Shown: positions 43,780 to 52,988, numbered from the stretch's first letter. The stretch: DNA of 64,000 bases from Pseudophaeobacter sp. (GCA_027019165.1 JALUXC010000003.1:186001-250000), one strand, 5' to 3'. Notes: generated by a model not told the origin, from the letters alone. Numbers and translations: made by a program.

Positions 43780-45099
43780 TCAGTCGTTGGCTTTTTCGAA
43801 CTTACGCAGCAGGGCGTTGCCGCGCTCAACAGCTTCGTCCAGGGCGGTCTTGGCGTCTTTGTCGCCTGCCCAGACGGCTTCCAGCTCTTCGTTGATGATG
43901 TCGCGGATCTGAACGAAGTTACCGAAACGCAGACCTTTGGAGGCCGGGGTCGGTGTGTTCAGAGACAGCTGCTTGATCGCGGTGTCGGTCATCGGATCGG
44001 TGTTGTAGAACCCCTGCTCCTTGGACAGATCATAAGCTGCGTTGGTGATCGGAACATAGCCGGTGCTCTGGTGCCAGGCGGCCTGCTGTTCCGGCGAGGA
44101 CACGAACTGGAAGAATTCGGCAACGCATTTGTATTCCGGCGCTTCGTGGCCATTCAGAACCCAAAGGGTCGCACCGCCGATGATCGAGTTCTGCGGCTTG
44201 TCTGCAACGGCTGTGTCAACCGGCAGCATGGTCTGGCCGAATTCGAAGTCGGTGATGTCTTTCTTGAAGCCACCATAGTAGGCCGAGGAGTTGATCCACA
44301 GCGCGGTTTCGCCGTTGACGAACTGGCCACGGCTGTCACCGCGACGACCGCCATAGGCGAACAGGCCTTCTTTGCCCATGTCAGCAATACGCTGGATGTG
44401 GTTCACAACCGCATCGTTGTTGAAGGTGAACTCGGTCTTGAGCGAGGCAAAACCGTTTTCCTCGGTGCCCATCGGCAGGTTGTGCCAGGCCGAGTAGTTC
44501 TCGATGTTGGACCAGGACTGCCAGCCAAAGGAGAAGGGCTTTTCAACGCCGTTTGCTTTCAGGGCGCGAGCGGCTTCTTCAACTTCGTCCCAGGTGGTCG
44601 GTACGGCAACACCGGCGGCGTCCAGCGCGGTTTTGTTGTACCACAGAACCGGTGTGGAAGAGTTGAAGGGCAGCGATAGCAGATTGTTGTCGGTGTCGGT
44701 GTAGTAGGAAATCACGGCCGGCAGATAGGCGGAGGCGTCAAAGTCTACGCCTGCGTCTTCCATCAGCTTGTAGACCGGGTAGATCGCACCCTTGTCACCG
44801 GCGGCCATCATGGTGGCGGTGCCAACTTCAAAAACCTGAACGACGTGCGGCTGCTCACCGGCGCGGAAGGCGGCGATCGCTGCGGTCATGTTCTCGGTGT
44901 AGTTGCCTTTGTAGACGGCGTTGATCTGGCAGCTGTCAGAGCCGCCGTTAAAGTCGGCAGCCATCTGATTGACGGTCTCACCCAGCTGACCGCCCATGGC
45001 GTGCCAGAACTGGACTTCGGCTTTTTCGGCGAATGCGGCGGTGCCGACCATGGCAAAGGCGGTGGTCGCCGACAGAATGGATTTGAGTTTCATGTTCAT
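43780..45099 (-). CDS. ugpB: sn-Glycerol-3-phosphate-binding periplasmic protein
   Basis: The 439-residue protein opens with a signal peptide (MKLKSILSATTAFAMVGTAAFA, cut before EKAEVQFWHAMGGQLGETVNQ). The WHAMGG start, PFNSSTPVLWYNKTAL and SWSNIENYSAWHNLP segments are characteristic of UgpB, the receptor for glycerol-3-phosphate and glycerophosphodiesters. The first codons are M-N-M-K, with GGAG-type sequence just upstream of ATG 45099. It heads the ugpBAECQ-HAD-regulator operon, with a palindrome cluster in the upstream region. Confidence 0.94.
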   Translation of the reverse strand: MNMKLKSILSATTAFAMVGTAAFAEKAEVQFWHAMGGQLGETVNQMAADFNGGSDSCQINAVYKGNYTENMTAAIAAFRAGEQPHVVQVFEVGTATMMAAGDKGAIYPVYKLMEDAGVDFDASAYLPAVISYYTDTDNNLLSLPFNSSTPVLWYNKTALDAAGVAVPTTWDEVEEAARALKANGVEKPFSFGWQSWSNIENYSAWHNLPMGTEENGFASLKTEFTFNNDAVVNHIQRIADMGKEGLFAYGGRRGDSRGQFVNGETALWINSSAYYGGFKKDITDFEFGQTMLPVDTAVADKPQNSIIGGATLWVLNGHEAPEYKCVAEFFQFVSSPEQQAAWHQSTGYVPITNAAYDLSKEQGFYNTDPMTDTAIKQLSLNTPTPASKGLRFGNFVQIRDIINEELEAVWAGDKDAKTALDEAVERGNALLRKFEKAND

Positions 45100-45168
45100 C
45101 TCCTATCGCTGCGGATTGTCATCGCGGCCGCAGCAGGTCCCCGTTTTGATTCTCTATGAGTTCACTCA

Positions 45169-45234
45169 CTCATATGAGGCGCTTTATTCTGTGTTTGTAA
45201 CGCTCATATGAATTCACTTTGCGTTCAGATGAAC
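45169..45234 (-). promoter_or_regulatory. Cluster of palindromic operator-like sites upstream of ugpB
   Basis: Three related palindromes occur within 66 bases: CTCATATGAG (45169-45178, perfect), CTCATATGAA (45203-45212) and GTTCAGATGAAC (45223-45234). A fourth, weaker copy, TTCATATGCT, sits at 45303-45312. All share the core TCAnATGA. They lie 70-135 bases upstream of ugpB in an AT-rich stretch and are likely sites for the DeoR/GlpR-type regulator encoded at the operon's end. The rest of the 383-base gap up to 45482 has no gene. Confidence 0.6.
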
Positions 45235-45409
45235 ATTTCGTCAAGCGCGTACATAACCTGCTCAATAAATAGTCACCTGCTGTTATCGGCGCGTTTGCGC
45301 CCTTCATATGCTTGAATTTGTGCGGATTTTCGTGGTTTGGCGGTGGCTTTCGGGGCCGGTCTTTTTTGAGCAAGACACTCTGTTTTGCGGATGGATGATG
45401 AAAAACGCC

Positions 45410-45442
45410 AAACCCGGCCTGCAAGCATGCGCGGCCGGGTTT
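45410..45442 (-). terminator. Terminator of the malonate operon
   Basis: A perfect 10-bp inverted repeat AAACCCGGCC (45410-45419) and GGCCGGGTTT (45433-45442), 41 bases beyond the matB stop. On the minus strand it is followed by GGCGTTTTT, giving a short U tract. Confidence 0.7.
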
Positions 45443-45482
45443 ATTGATTCCAACAGTCGGAAAGGGACATCTTCGCCGGGTG

Positions 45483-47000
45483 TCAGCCGACCTCGAAGGC
45501 GGACTTGAACTGATCCCTCAGGATGTTCTTTTGCACCTTGCCCATTGTGTTACGGGGCAGCTCCTCCAGAACCACCAGCTTGCGGGGGTGTTTGAACCGC
45601 GCCAGAACGCTGCGCACCGCGTCCATGATGGCATCGGTATTGGGGGAGGCGCCCGGTTCGGGCACGATCACGCCCAAGACGGTCTCACCGAAATCCTGGT
45701 GCGGCACGCCGATCACCGCGCTTTCCAACACGCCCGGCTGCTCGTCCAGAACCAGCTCGATTTCCTTGGGGTAGATGTTGTAGCCGCCCGAGATGATCAG
45801 GTCCTTGTTGCGCCCGACAATCTGCACATAGCCGTCGGTATCGATCAGGCCGAGGTCTCCGGTGATGAAGAACCCATCCTCGCGCAGTTCGGCGGCGGTC
45901 TTTTCTGGCATCTGCCAATAGCCTTTGAAGACATTTGGCCCGCGCACTTCGATCTGGCCGATCTCCCCGTCTGGCAGGGTTGCGCCGCTATCTGGATCGG
46001 TGATCTTCAACTCCACCCCCGGCAGGGGGAAGCCGACAGTGCCCGCGCGCCGCTCGCCCTCATAGGGGTTGGAGGTGTTCATATTGGTTTCTGTCATCCC
46101 GTAGCGCTCCAGAATGCAGTGGCCGGTGCGCTCTTCGAACTGCACATGGGTTTCCGCCAGCAGCGGCGCCGAGCCGGAAATGAACAGCCGCATATGGGCA
46201 GTCAGATCGCGGGAGAAGCGCGGATCCCCCAAAAGACGCGTATAGAAGGTCGGAACGCCCATCATCGTTGTCGCCTTTGGCATTTGCGCGATGATGGCAT
46301 CCAGATCGAACTTGGGCAGGAAGATCATCGACCCGCCCGCCGCGAGGGTCACGTTACTGGCCACGAACAGCCCGTGGGTGTGAAAGATCGGCAGCGCATG
46401 CAGCAGCACGTCATCGCTGGTGAACCGCCATTCGGCAACCAATGTGCGCGCGTTCGAAAGCAGGTTGTCCTGCGTCAGCATCGCGCCTTTTGAGCGCCCT
46501 GTGGTGCCGGAGGTATAAAGGAAGGCCGCCAGATCATTGCCGCTGCGCGCGACAGTGGGGTAGGTCGTGTCCTGACCGCTTGCGGCCTCCATCAAGCTGC
46601 CGCTGCCATCGGCGCCAAGGGTCATGATCTGCGCGCCAAGGCCTGTTGCGATGGGGGTCAGCGCCTCCAGACTACCGCCATCACAAACGATCATCCGCGC
46701 GCCGCTGTTCTCGATGAAATAGGTCAACTCGTCCACCGTGTAGGCGGTGTTGAGGGGCAAAAAGACCAGCCCCGCCTGCGCGCAGGCCGCGTAAAGCGCC
46801 AGCGCCTGCGGCGATTTCTGGACCTGCACCGCCACGCGATCGCCCGGCTGTAACCCCTTGCCGGTCATGACATGGGCGATCTGCGCGGCCGTCTCAAGAA
46901 ACTCTTGATGCGTGATCACTCGACCATTGGTCAGGTGCAAAAAGGCAGAGGATTTTCCCGCATGGGCACCAAAGAGACCATCATAAAGGGGATTTGCCAT
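45483..47000 (-). CDS. matB: Malonyl-CoA synthetase
   Basis: The 505-residue ANL-superfamily acyl-CoA synthetase activates malonate to malonyl-CoA with ATP. The P-loop-like motif FLYTSGTTGRSKGAMLTQ, the core ERYGMTETNMNTSNPYEGERRAGTVG, the hinge TGDLGLIDTDGYVQIVGRNKDLII and the catalytic lysine in PRNTMGKVQKN are all intact. The ERYGMTETNM segment and the pairing with malonyl-CoA decarboxylase point to MatB. ATG 47000 is 3 bases after the matA stop. It is the last gene of the operon. Confidence 0.94.
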   Translation of the reverse strand: MANPLYDGLFGAHAGKSSAFLHLTNGRVITHQEFLETAAQIAHVMTGKGLQPGDRVAVQVQKSPQALALYAACAQAGLVFLPLNTAYTVDELTYFIENSGARMIVCDGGSLEALTPIATGLGAQIMTLGADGSGSLMEAASGQDTTYPTVARSGNDLAAFLYTSGTTGRSKGAMLTQDNLLSNARTLVAEWRFTSDDVLLHALPIFHTHGLFVASNVTLAAGGSMIFLPKFDLDAIIAQMPKATTMMGVPTFYTRLLGDPRFSRDLTAHMRLFISGSAPLLAETHVQFEERTGHCILERYGMTETNMNTSNPYEGERRAGTVGFPLPGVELKITDPDSGATLPDGEIGQIEVRGPNVFKGYWQMPEKTAAELREDGFFITGDLGLIDTDGYVQIVGRNKDLIISGGYNIYPKEIELVLDEQPGVLESAVIGVPHQDFGETVLGVIVPEPGASPNTDAIMDAVRSVLARFKHPRKLVVLEELPRNTMGKVQKNILRDQFKSAFEVG

Positions 47001-47003
47001 GGG

Positions 47004-48260
47004 CTAGTTACTTTCCGTTGTTTGTAGCTTGGATGCAGCGGCGAGGGCGCGCACCTCACCTGTTGCGGTCACCTTTTGGGTGGTGGCAAAGGCTTCGTGG
47101 TTCTGGGCAACCTTCTTGAGATCATAGAGGTAGTTGACCATGGCTCCGCCCGATTGTGCGCGCCCTTTGTCAGAGGTGTCCGCATCGGCATGTACCGCAT
47201 GCACGATCGCGCCATTGCCAAGGTGGAACCGTGCGACGGGGTCAAAGGGAAGACCGCCGCGTCCCTTGGCATTCAATAGGTAGTGGGCGGCATCTGATTT
47301 CACCCGCTCTGCGTCATTTGGATCCCAATCCAAACCCTCTTTCGCGATCCAGCCCGCCAGTCCCGGGATGGGGGAGAGGGTGACAAAGGTTTTCAGCCCC
47401 GGCAGTTCAGCGGCCAGATCGGCAGCCACCTGTTTGATCAGGGAGTTGCCAAAGGAAATGCTGGCCAGCCCCGCCTGACAGTTGGAGATCGAATAAAACA
47501 CCGCCGTGTCTGCCTCATCCGCCATCATCGGCGTGCGATCTTCGGCTAAAAGCCCCTGAATAGAGCCTGGTATGCCCTTGGTCAGAGCCACTTCGACAAA
47601 GATCAGCGGCTCGTCCGGCATGGCGGGGTGGAAGAAGGCAAAGCAACGCCGGTCCGCCGGTTGCAGCCTGCGGCGCAGATCATCCCAGCTGTCGATGGCG
47701 TGGACGGCCTCATAGGCGATGATCTTTTCCAATATGTTCGCGGGGCTTTGCCAGTTGATCGGCCGCAGCACCAGAAAGCCCCGGTTGAACCAGGAGGCAA
47801 AGAGATGACGAAAGTCCTGATCCAGCGCCTCAAGTTCAGGTATGCTGCGGCCCAGACGCAACAGATCCGCCCGCATCCGCACCAAGGCACCCGTTGCGCC
47901 CGGCACCCGGTTGAGGCGGCGGATCAGCTCTTGCCTGCGGGGCTCTACCGCCGCCATGAATGCGCGATAGCTGTCTTTTGATGGCGCCTGTTCGTAGGCG
48001 TCCAGACCATTGCGTACCGCTTCGGGGTCGATATTCAGCTTGGTTGCGATATGGGTGAAAAAGGCGAGCTTGTCCGCGTCTTTCAAAGCGTCAAAGCCCG
48101 CGATCACCTCTTGCGCCAGAATCAGCCCCGAGGTTTCGCCAGCAGAGCCGACCAGATCTTCGGCCAGTTCTGTAATCGGGCGGTTGTCCCTTTGCCCGCC
48201 GCCGGGCCAAAGGTAGCGCCGCTCGAACACCGTCGACAAAAGATCTGCCAGGATGGTCAA
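47004..48260 (-). CDS. matA: Malonyl-CoA decarboxylase
   Basis: The 418-residue malonyl-CoA decarboxylase converts malonyl-CoA to acetyl-CoA and CO2. Family landmarks are LSTVFERRY at the N-terminus, ANILEKIIAYEAVHAIDSWDDLRRRL, the GNAT-like core CFAFFHPAMPDEPLIFVEVALTKG, then FYSISNCQAGLASISFGNSLIKQV. I take TTG 48260 as the start: GGGAGG lies 6 bases upstream and the codon overlaps the dctM stop (TTGA). The open frame to 48317 lacks a better start. It lies between the TRAP genes and matB. Confidence 0.92.
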   Translation of the reverse strand: MTILADLLSTVFERRYLWPGGGQRDNRPITELAEDLVGSAGETSGLILAQEVIAGFDALKDADKLAFFTHIATKLNIDPEAVRNGLDAYEQAPSKDSYRAFMAAVEPRRQELIRRLNRVPGATGALVRMRADLLRLGRSIPELEALDQDFRHLFASWFNRGFLVLRPINWQSPANILEKIIAYEAVHAIDSWDDLRRRLQPADRRCFAFFHPAMPDEPLIFVEVALTKGIPGSIQGLLAEDRTPMMADEADTAVFYSISNCQAGLASISFGNSLIKQVAADLAAELPGLKTFVTLSPIPGLAGWIAKEGLDWDPNDAERVKSDAAHYLLNAKGRGGLPFDPVARFHLGNGAIVHAVHADADTSDKGRAQSGGAMVNYLYDLKKVAQNHEAFATTQKVTATGEVRALAAASKLQTTESN

Positions 48261-49573
48261 ATGGCACCTCCCATCACCGCGTTCGGCAGCCAGGTGGCAA
48301 GGCCCGGAAACAGGCACAGAAGGATAATCGCAATCACCATGCAGGCCACAAAAGGCAGGGAGCCCATCAGGATGGTTTTCAGCGAGATATCCGGCGCGAT
48401 GCCATTGATCACATAAAGGTTCAGACCCACGGGCGGGGAAATCAGCCCGATCTCCATATTGATGGTCAGCACCACGGCAAACCAGATCGGGTCAAACCCG
48501 GCCGTTGTGATGATCGGCAGCAGGATCGGCGCGGCCATCAGGATCACCGCGACGGGGGGCAGAAAGAAGCCCGCGATCAGCAGGAAGACATTGACCGCCC
48601 CCATCAACACCCAGCGGTTTACATCCAGCGTACCGATCCATTCGGCAATCGACTGGGTGATGAAAAGCGAGGACAGCATGTAGGAGAACACGCCCGCAGC
48701 GGCGATGATGAAGAGGATCATCACGCTCTCCTTTGTGCTGTCGCGCAGCACCACCCACAGATCAGCCGGGTTCCACAGCTTGTAGATCACCATCGCTATC
48801 ACAAGGCACAAAAGTGCGCCCACGGCAGCGGTTTCCGATGGCGTGGCTACACCGCCATACATCGCATAAAGCACGCCAAGGATGATCAGCAGGAAGGGGA
48901 TGACGCGCGGCAGGATCTCGAACCGCTCGGCCCAGGTGTAGCTGCCCGAGCCAAGGCTCTTGGTCTCACCCGATCGCCAGGTGGAATAAAGCGACCAGGC
49001 CATGAACAGCCCCACCAGCATCAGCCCGGGAATGACGCCAGCCAGAAACAGCCGCCCGATCGAGGTTTCGGTAGCGATGCCATAGACGATCATTGTGACC
49101 GAGGGCGGGATCAGAATGCCCAGCGTGCCGCCCGCCGCGATTGATCCTGCCGCTACCCCGTCCGGGTAGCCGCGCTTGCGCATCTCTGGGATGCCCATCT
49201 TGCCGATGGCGGCGCAGGTGGCAGGCGAAGATCCCGACATGGCCGCAAACAGCGCGCAGGCGCCAAGGTTGGAAATCACCAGCCCGCCGGGCACTCGTGT
49301 CAGCCAACGCTCCAGTGCCTCATAAAGGTCGGCGCCCGCGCGGGTCGAGGCGATGGAGGCACCCATGATGATGAACATGGGGATCGACAGAAGGGCGAAG
49401 TTATCAAGCTTTCCGAACAGGATCTCGGGCATCAGCTCAAGACTGCGCATCCCGTCAAAGATGATCAGAAAGCCAGCCGAGACGATCAACAGACCCAGCG
49501 CAACAGAGACGCCGGAAAACAGCACAAGGATGGTGGCAAGGGCGACAAGCCCGCCGAGGATAAGAGGGTCCAT
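48257..49573 (-). CDS. TRAP transporter large permease subunit (DctM type)
   Basis: The 438-residue protein has about 12 membrane segments and DctM landmarks: LGACALFAAMSGSSPATCAAIGKMGIPEMRKRGY and GGTLGILIPPSVTMIVYGI, with a C-terminal INMEIGLISPPVGLNLYVI. It forms the main transmembrane pathway of a sodium-driven TRAP importer. The co-operon with malonyl-CoA synthetase and decarboxylase marks it as the malonate carrier (MatM-like). It starts 3 bases after dctQ. Confidence 0.92.
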   Translation of the reverse strand: MDPLILGGLVALATILVLFSGVSVALGLLIVSAGFLIIFDGMRSLELMPEILFGKLDNFALLSIPMFIIMGASIASTRAGADLYEALERWLTRVPGGLVISNLGACALFAAMSGSSPATCAAIGKMGIPEMRKRGYPDGVAAGSIAAGGTLGILIPPSVTMIVYGIATETSIGRLFLAGVIPGLMLVGLFMAWSLYSTWRSGETKSLGSGSYTWAERFEILPRVIPFLLIILGVLYAMYGGVATPSETAAVGALLCLVIAMVIYKLWNPADLWVVLRDSTKESVMILFIIAAAGVFSYMLSSLFITQSIAEWIGTLDVNRWVLMGAVNVFLLIAGFFLPPVAVILMAAPILLPIITTAGFDPIWFAVVLTINMEIGLISPPVGLNLYVINGIAPDISLKTILMGSLPFVACMVIAIILLCLFPGLATWLPNAVMGGAI

Positions 49574-49576
49574 GGC

Positions 49577-50122
49577 TCAGATCTCCAGGCCGAAGGGTTT
49601 GTCGGCGCCAGTCAAAAGGGCCACGAGGTCGGCAATCAGCTGCAAGAGGAACAGGGCAAAGCCGATGGGAATTGCAAGGTAAGGGATCCAGAGCCGCACG
49701 CCCCAGACCGTGTCGGATCGCCAGCCGCGCTCCCATGCGAAATGCCAGTATTCAAACCCGTACCACAGCATGATTCCCATGATGCCGATGGACAGGATCG
49801 AGGTCAGAATGGCCAGCAGGAAGCGCGCGCGCGGCGGCAGGGAGATCGGGATCAGGTCCACATTCACATGCCCGCGCAGCCGCTGCACATACGGCAGCCC
49901 CACAAGGGTCGCTGCGATCACCAGATAGATGACCGCTTCGGTCTGCCAGACGGTCGAGCCGTTCAGCACAAAACGGACCACGATCATCTGGCAGGTGATG
50001 GCCACGGCGGCCACGATCATGGCGGCTGAGCACCAGCCTGCAAGAGTCGATAGGGCCGCAACGCCCTTCAAAAATGGATTACTGCCTGTGTTTGCGATCC
50101 TGGCTGTGCTTTGTCCGGCCAC
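49577..50122 (-). CDS. TRAP transporter small permease subunit (DctQ type)
   Basis: The roughly 181-residue protein has four membrane helices. The DctQ pattern VVRFVLNGSTVWQTEAVIYLVIAATLVGLPYVQRLRGHVNVDLI is clear. The frame is open to 50191, but GTG 50122 has a near-perfect AGGAGG 6 bases upstream and leaves the intercistronic hairpin (50158-50183) outside the gene, so I choose it. It is a MatQ-like partner of the large subunit. Confidence 0.88.
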   Translation of the reverse strand: MAGQSTARIANTGSNPFLKGVAALSTLAGWCSAAMIVAAVAITCQMIVVRFVLNGSTVWQTEAVIYLVIAATLVGLPYVQRLRGHVNVDLIPISLPPRARFLLAILTSILSIGIMGIMLWYGFEYWHFAWERGWRSDTVWGVRLWIPYLAIPIGFALFLLQLIADLVALLTGADKPFGLEI

Positions 50123-50157
50123 GCCCGCCTCCTGAAATACCTTGGTCTTTTGGTGCA

Positions 50158-50183
50158 GCGGAGCAGGCGTGTGCCCGCTCCGC
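50158..50183 (-). terminator. Intercistronic hairpin between dctP and dctQ
   Basis: GCGGAGC (50158-50164) pairs with GCTCCGC (50177-50183), with a second inner 3-bp stem and a GTGT loop. It begins 10 bases after the binding-protein stop and has no clear U tract. Confidence 0.5.
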
Positions 50184-50192
50184 CGGTTCATA

Positions 50193-51179
50193 TCACTCGA
50201 CGGCGAGCGCCAGATCGAGCAGGGCCTGCCCGTCCGGTACCTCGTTCACGAACTTCTGATAGGAGGTCTCCATCGCCAGTTTGCGCCAGGCTTCAAAGTC
50301 ATCCGCGCTCATCTCGGCGATTTCCACGCCAGCATCGGCAAAGACCTTGGCTGAGGCCGCATCCTGTTTCTTGGCCTCTTCGAGGTAGTAGGCTTCGGCC
50401 TTTTCCGCAGCCGCCAGAAGCGCGTTCTGCTGCGCTTCGCTGAGGCCGTCAAAGGTGGATTTGTTCATCAGCAGCGGCTGATACATGAACCACAGCGCCA
50501 CATCGCCTGCCGGGGTGTAGCAGCTGACCTGCTCGTAAATCCGGTAGGACACAAAGGACGAGGACGAGGTATTGGCGGCCTGCAGAACGCCGGTCTGCAT
50601 GGCGTTGTAGATTTCAGACGACGCCATTGAGGCGATTGAGGCTCCGGCGCCTGCCAGCATCTGCTCGAACGACTTGCCCGCCGCGCGGGTCTGAAGCCCT
50701 TCGATATCAGCCGGGCTGGTGATGCATTTGTCCTTGCCTGCAAAACCGCCCGCCAGATAGCCATGTACCAGTACCATCACGTCGTCCTCGGCCATCTTGG
50801 CCTCAAGCGCCTCCATGAAGGGCGAGTTGCTGAGCCGCGCGGCATGGTCGTGGTTCTTCACAAGACCAGGCATCAGCGTCAGGTTATAGGCAGGCTGCTG
50901 GCCACCGGCGTAGCTCAGCGGCAGAACGGTCATATCCAGCTGTCCGCGGCTGAGCGGTTTATACTGCTCGCGCGGCTTGAACAGGGATTTTGAGCCAAAG
51001 ATCTTGATGTCGAGGTCCACATCGGCGGCGGCAACCTCATCCGCGACGATCTGCGCCACCTGATGGCGGATGTCCTTGTTCGACCACTGATGCGACAGAC
51101 GCAGTTCGGTGGCACCCGCCAACGCTGCAGACGACAATAGCGCCGCGGTTGCGACCGCAGCTTTCAGCATGTGTTTCAT
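50193..51179 (-). CDS. TRAP transporter substrate-binding protein (DctP type)
   Basis: The 328-residue periplasmic receptor has a signal peptide (MKHMLKAAVATAALLSSAALAGA) and then TELRLSHQWSNKDIRHQVAQIVADEV, the typical DctP opening. The ligand-carboxylate arginine lies in GLQTRAAGKSFEQMLAGAGA. Given the operon, malonate is the likely ligand (MatP-like). ATG 51179 starts the signal peptide; an open codon at 51224 is less likely. It is the first gene of the operon and is divergent from the GntR regulator. Confidence 0.9.
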   Translation of the reverse strand: MKHMLKAAVATAALLSSAALAGATELRLSHQWSNKDIRHQVAQIVADEVAAADVDLDIKIFGSKSLFKPREQYKPLSRGQLDMTVLPLSYAGGQQPAYNLTLMPGLVKNHDHAARLSNSPFMEALEAKMAEDDVMVLVHGYLAGGFAGKDKCITSPADIEGLQTRAAGKSFEQMLAGAGASIASMASSEIYNAMQTGVLQAANTSSSSFVSYRIYEQVSCYTPAGDVALWFMYQPLLMNKSTFDGLSEAQQNALLAAAEKAEAYYLEEAKKQDAASAKVFADAGVEIAEMSADDFEAWRKLAMETSYQKFVNEVPDGQALLDLALAVE

Positions 51180-51258
51180 GTTTTCCTCCCAAGTTTTCGA
51201 CCTTTGATGGCCGAAGATGCCCAAGGGTAAGCGTTATGTGTTTTTCAAGTCAATATTT

Positions 51259-51268
51259 TTGTATACAA
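51259..51268. promoter_or_regulatory. Candidate MatR operator TTGTATACAA
   Basis: A perfect 10-bp palindrome TTGTATACAA, extended on the right to AAGA, lies in the 135-base gap between dctP and the GntR gene. It resembles the TCTTGTA/TACACGA-type site I recall for rhizobial MatR; that match is from memory and unchecked. Confidence 0.65.
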
Positions 51269-51314
51269 GAATGCCCTTCTTGAATTTGCGCCCTTTGAGT
51301 GTTACTGAAAATGC

Positions 51315-51971
51315 ATGGGACAGCGGCGTGCAGACACCATTGCGGAAGAGCTGGAAGAACGTATCTTTGACGGGACGTTCTCGGATGGCGACCGGCTGGA
51401 CGAGGTGCGCCTGGCGCAGCAGTTCGGTGTCTCCCGAACGCCGCTTCGCGAGGCATTTCAACGGCTTGCGCTCTCTGGTCTGGTGGAGCTGATCCCCCGC
51501 CGTGGCGCTTTCGTGCGTCAGCCGGGGCCGGTCGAACTTATGGAGATGTTCGAGGTCATGGCCGAGCTGGAGGCCGTCTGCGGACGCCTTGCTGGTAAGC
51601 GGATCTCGGACCAGGCGCTGGCGGAATTGAACGAGGCGAACGCCAAATGCCTTGCCGCCGTAGAGGCGCAGGACAGTGATTCCTACTATGTGGAAAACGA
51701 ACGGTTCCACCAGATCCTCTACCGCGAATCCGGCAACAGTTTCCTTAGGCAGGAAGCCTGCAAGCTGCACAAGCGGCTGAAACCCTTTCGCCGTCAACAG
51801 TTGCGGTTTCGCGGGCGGCTTGCGCAGTCCATGGCCGAACATGAGGCCGTGGTGAAAGCTCTGACCGCCGGAAATGGAGAGGCCGCAGCCGCCGCTTTGC
51901 GCGACCATGTTGCCGTGCAGGGTGAGAAGTTCCACACCCTGATGGCCAGCCTCAGAAACGCGGCGGAATAA
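51315..51971 (+). CDS. matR: GntR/FadR-family regulator of the malonate operon
   Basis: The 218-residue protein has an N-terminal GntR winged helix (ADTIAEELEERIFDGTFSDGDRLDEVRLAQQFGVSRTPLREAFQRLALSGLVEL) and a C-terminal FCD helical domain with likely metal/carboxylate-binding residues (NERFHQILY, then EHEAVVKAL and LRDHV). Malonate regulators of this type respond to malonate or malonyl-CoA. It is divergent from the TRAP-mat operon with a palindrome between, and its stop is 8 bases from the convergent agmatinase gene. Confidence 0.88.
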   Translation: MGQRRADTIAEELEERIFDGTFSDGDRLDEVRLAQQFGVSRTPLREAFQRLALSGLVELIPRRGAFVRQPGPVELMEMFEVMAELEAVCGRLAGKRISDQALAELNEANAKCLAAVEAQDSDSYYVENERFHQILYRESGNSFLRQEACKLHKRLKPFRRQQLRFRGRLAQSMAEHEAVVKALTAGNGEAAAAALRDHVAVQGEKFHTLMASLRNAAE

Positions 51972-51979
51972 CCTTGCCG

Positions 51980-52936
51980 CTAATCGCGATGATGCAGGAT
52001 GCGCCCGATGGTGTTCATCAACAGCTGCGCCGCCAGGATCGAGGTGCAGCCTGTCGTGTCGTAATCCGGTGCCACCTCCACCAGATCAAGGCCGACGATA
52101 TCCCCGTGCTGGGCAAGGGCGTCGATGAACTCAAGCACCTCATAGTACAGAAACCCACCATGGCTGGGCGTGCCGGTGCCCGGCGCGATCGAAGGGTCAA
52201 AGGCGTCGATATCGATGGTCAGGTAATAGCGCTCCCCCTGCGGGATGCGGTTGATCAGCGCTTTGGTGCCCATCTTGCGCACATGGCGCACCGACTGAAT
52301 GTCCGATCCCATCGCGCGGGCGGCCTCATAACCATCCTTTGCGGTTGAGGACACATTTCGAATACCGATCTGCGTCAGCCCGGTCACATAGGGCTTTTCG
52401 GCGGCGCGACGCATCGGATTGCCATGGCCATAGCGCACCCCGTGCCGCTCATCCACGAAATCGAGATGGGCGTCGATCTGCACGACGTGGATCGGGTCCT
52501 GATCGTCAAAGGCATTAATGCAGGGAATATTGACAGAGTGATCGCCGCCCAGCACCACCGGCAGTGCGCCCGCCTCCAATATCTTGCGCACGCCGTATTC
52601 GATATTGGCGTGGCTCTGCAAGGTGTCGGTGTGGATGATGTCGGCATCGCCCAGGTCGACGATGCTGACCTTTTCAGGGTCCAGGTAGGTGACGTCGTCC
52701 TCGAAATCATAGGCGCCCGCATGGCCAAAGCTGAACAGGGTGGAGGCCTCGCGGATGGCGCGCGGCCCCATGCGCGCACCCGACCGCCACTGAGCGCCAA
52801 AATCAAAGGGCGCGCCAAGAATGGCGGCATCGGCGTCGATGGCGTTCCAGTCTTCCACGTAAGGATATTTGCCAAAGGTGCAGATGCCGACAAAGGGCAG
52901 GTTCAGCCGCCCGCTGTCATATCCGTGTTTGCTCAT
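51980..52936 (-). CDS. speB: Agmatinase-family ureohydrolase
   Basis: The 318-residue ureohydrolase carries binuclear manganese ligands: His133 in VVLGGDHSV, Asp155/His157/Asp159 in IDAHLDF and the two aspartates in TIDIDAFDPS. Length and GTGTPSHGG (typical PGTGTP) fit agmatinase, which makes putrescine and urea from agmatine; related guanidino-acid hydrolases cannot be excluded. ATG 52936 is chosen over 53029. It follows maiA by 52 bases and may be co-transcribed with the homogentisate operon, though no functional link is evident. Confidence 0.85.
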   Translation of the reverse strand: MSKHGYDSGRLNLPFVGICTFGKYPYVEDWNAIDADAAILGAPFDFGAQWRSGARMGPRAIREASTLFSFGHAGAYDFEDDVTYLDPEKVSIVDLGDADIIHTDTLQSHANIEYGVRKILEAGALPVVLGGDHSVNIPCINAFDDQDPIHVVQIDAHLDFVDERHGVRYGHGNPMRRAAEKPYVTGLTQIGIRNVSSTAKDGYEAARAMGSDIQSVRHVRKMGTKALINRIPQGERYYLTIDIDAFDPSIAPGTGTPSHGGFLYYEVLEFIDALAQHGDIVGLDLVEVAPDYDTTGCTSILAAQLLMNTIGRILHHRD

Positions 52937-52988
52937 GCTGCGCTCCCCGCTGTCATTGAAGCCAGTAAGGGGAAGCGGCGGCTTCCGG

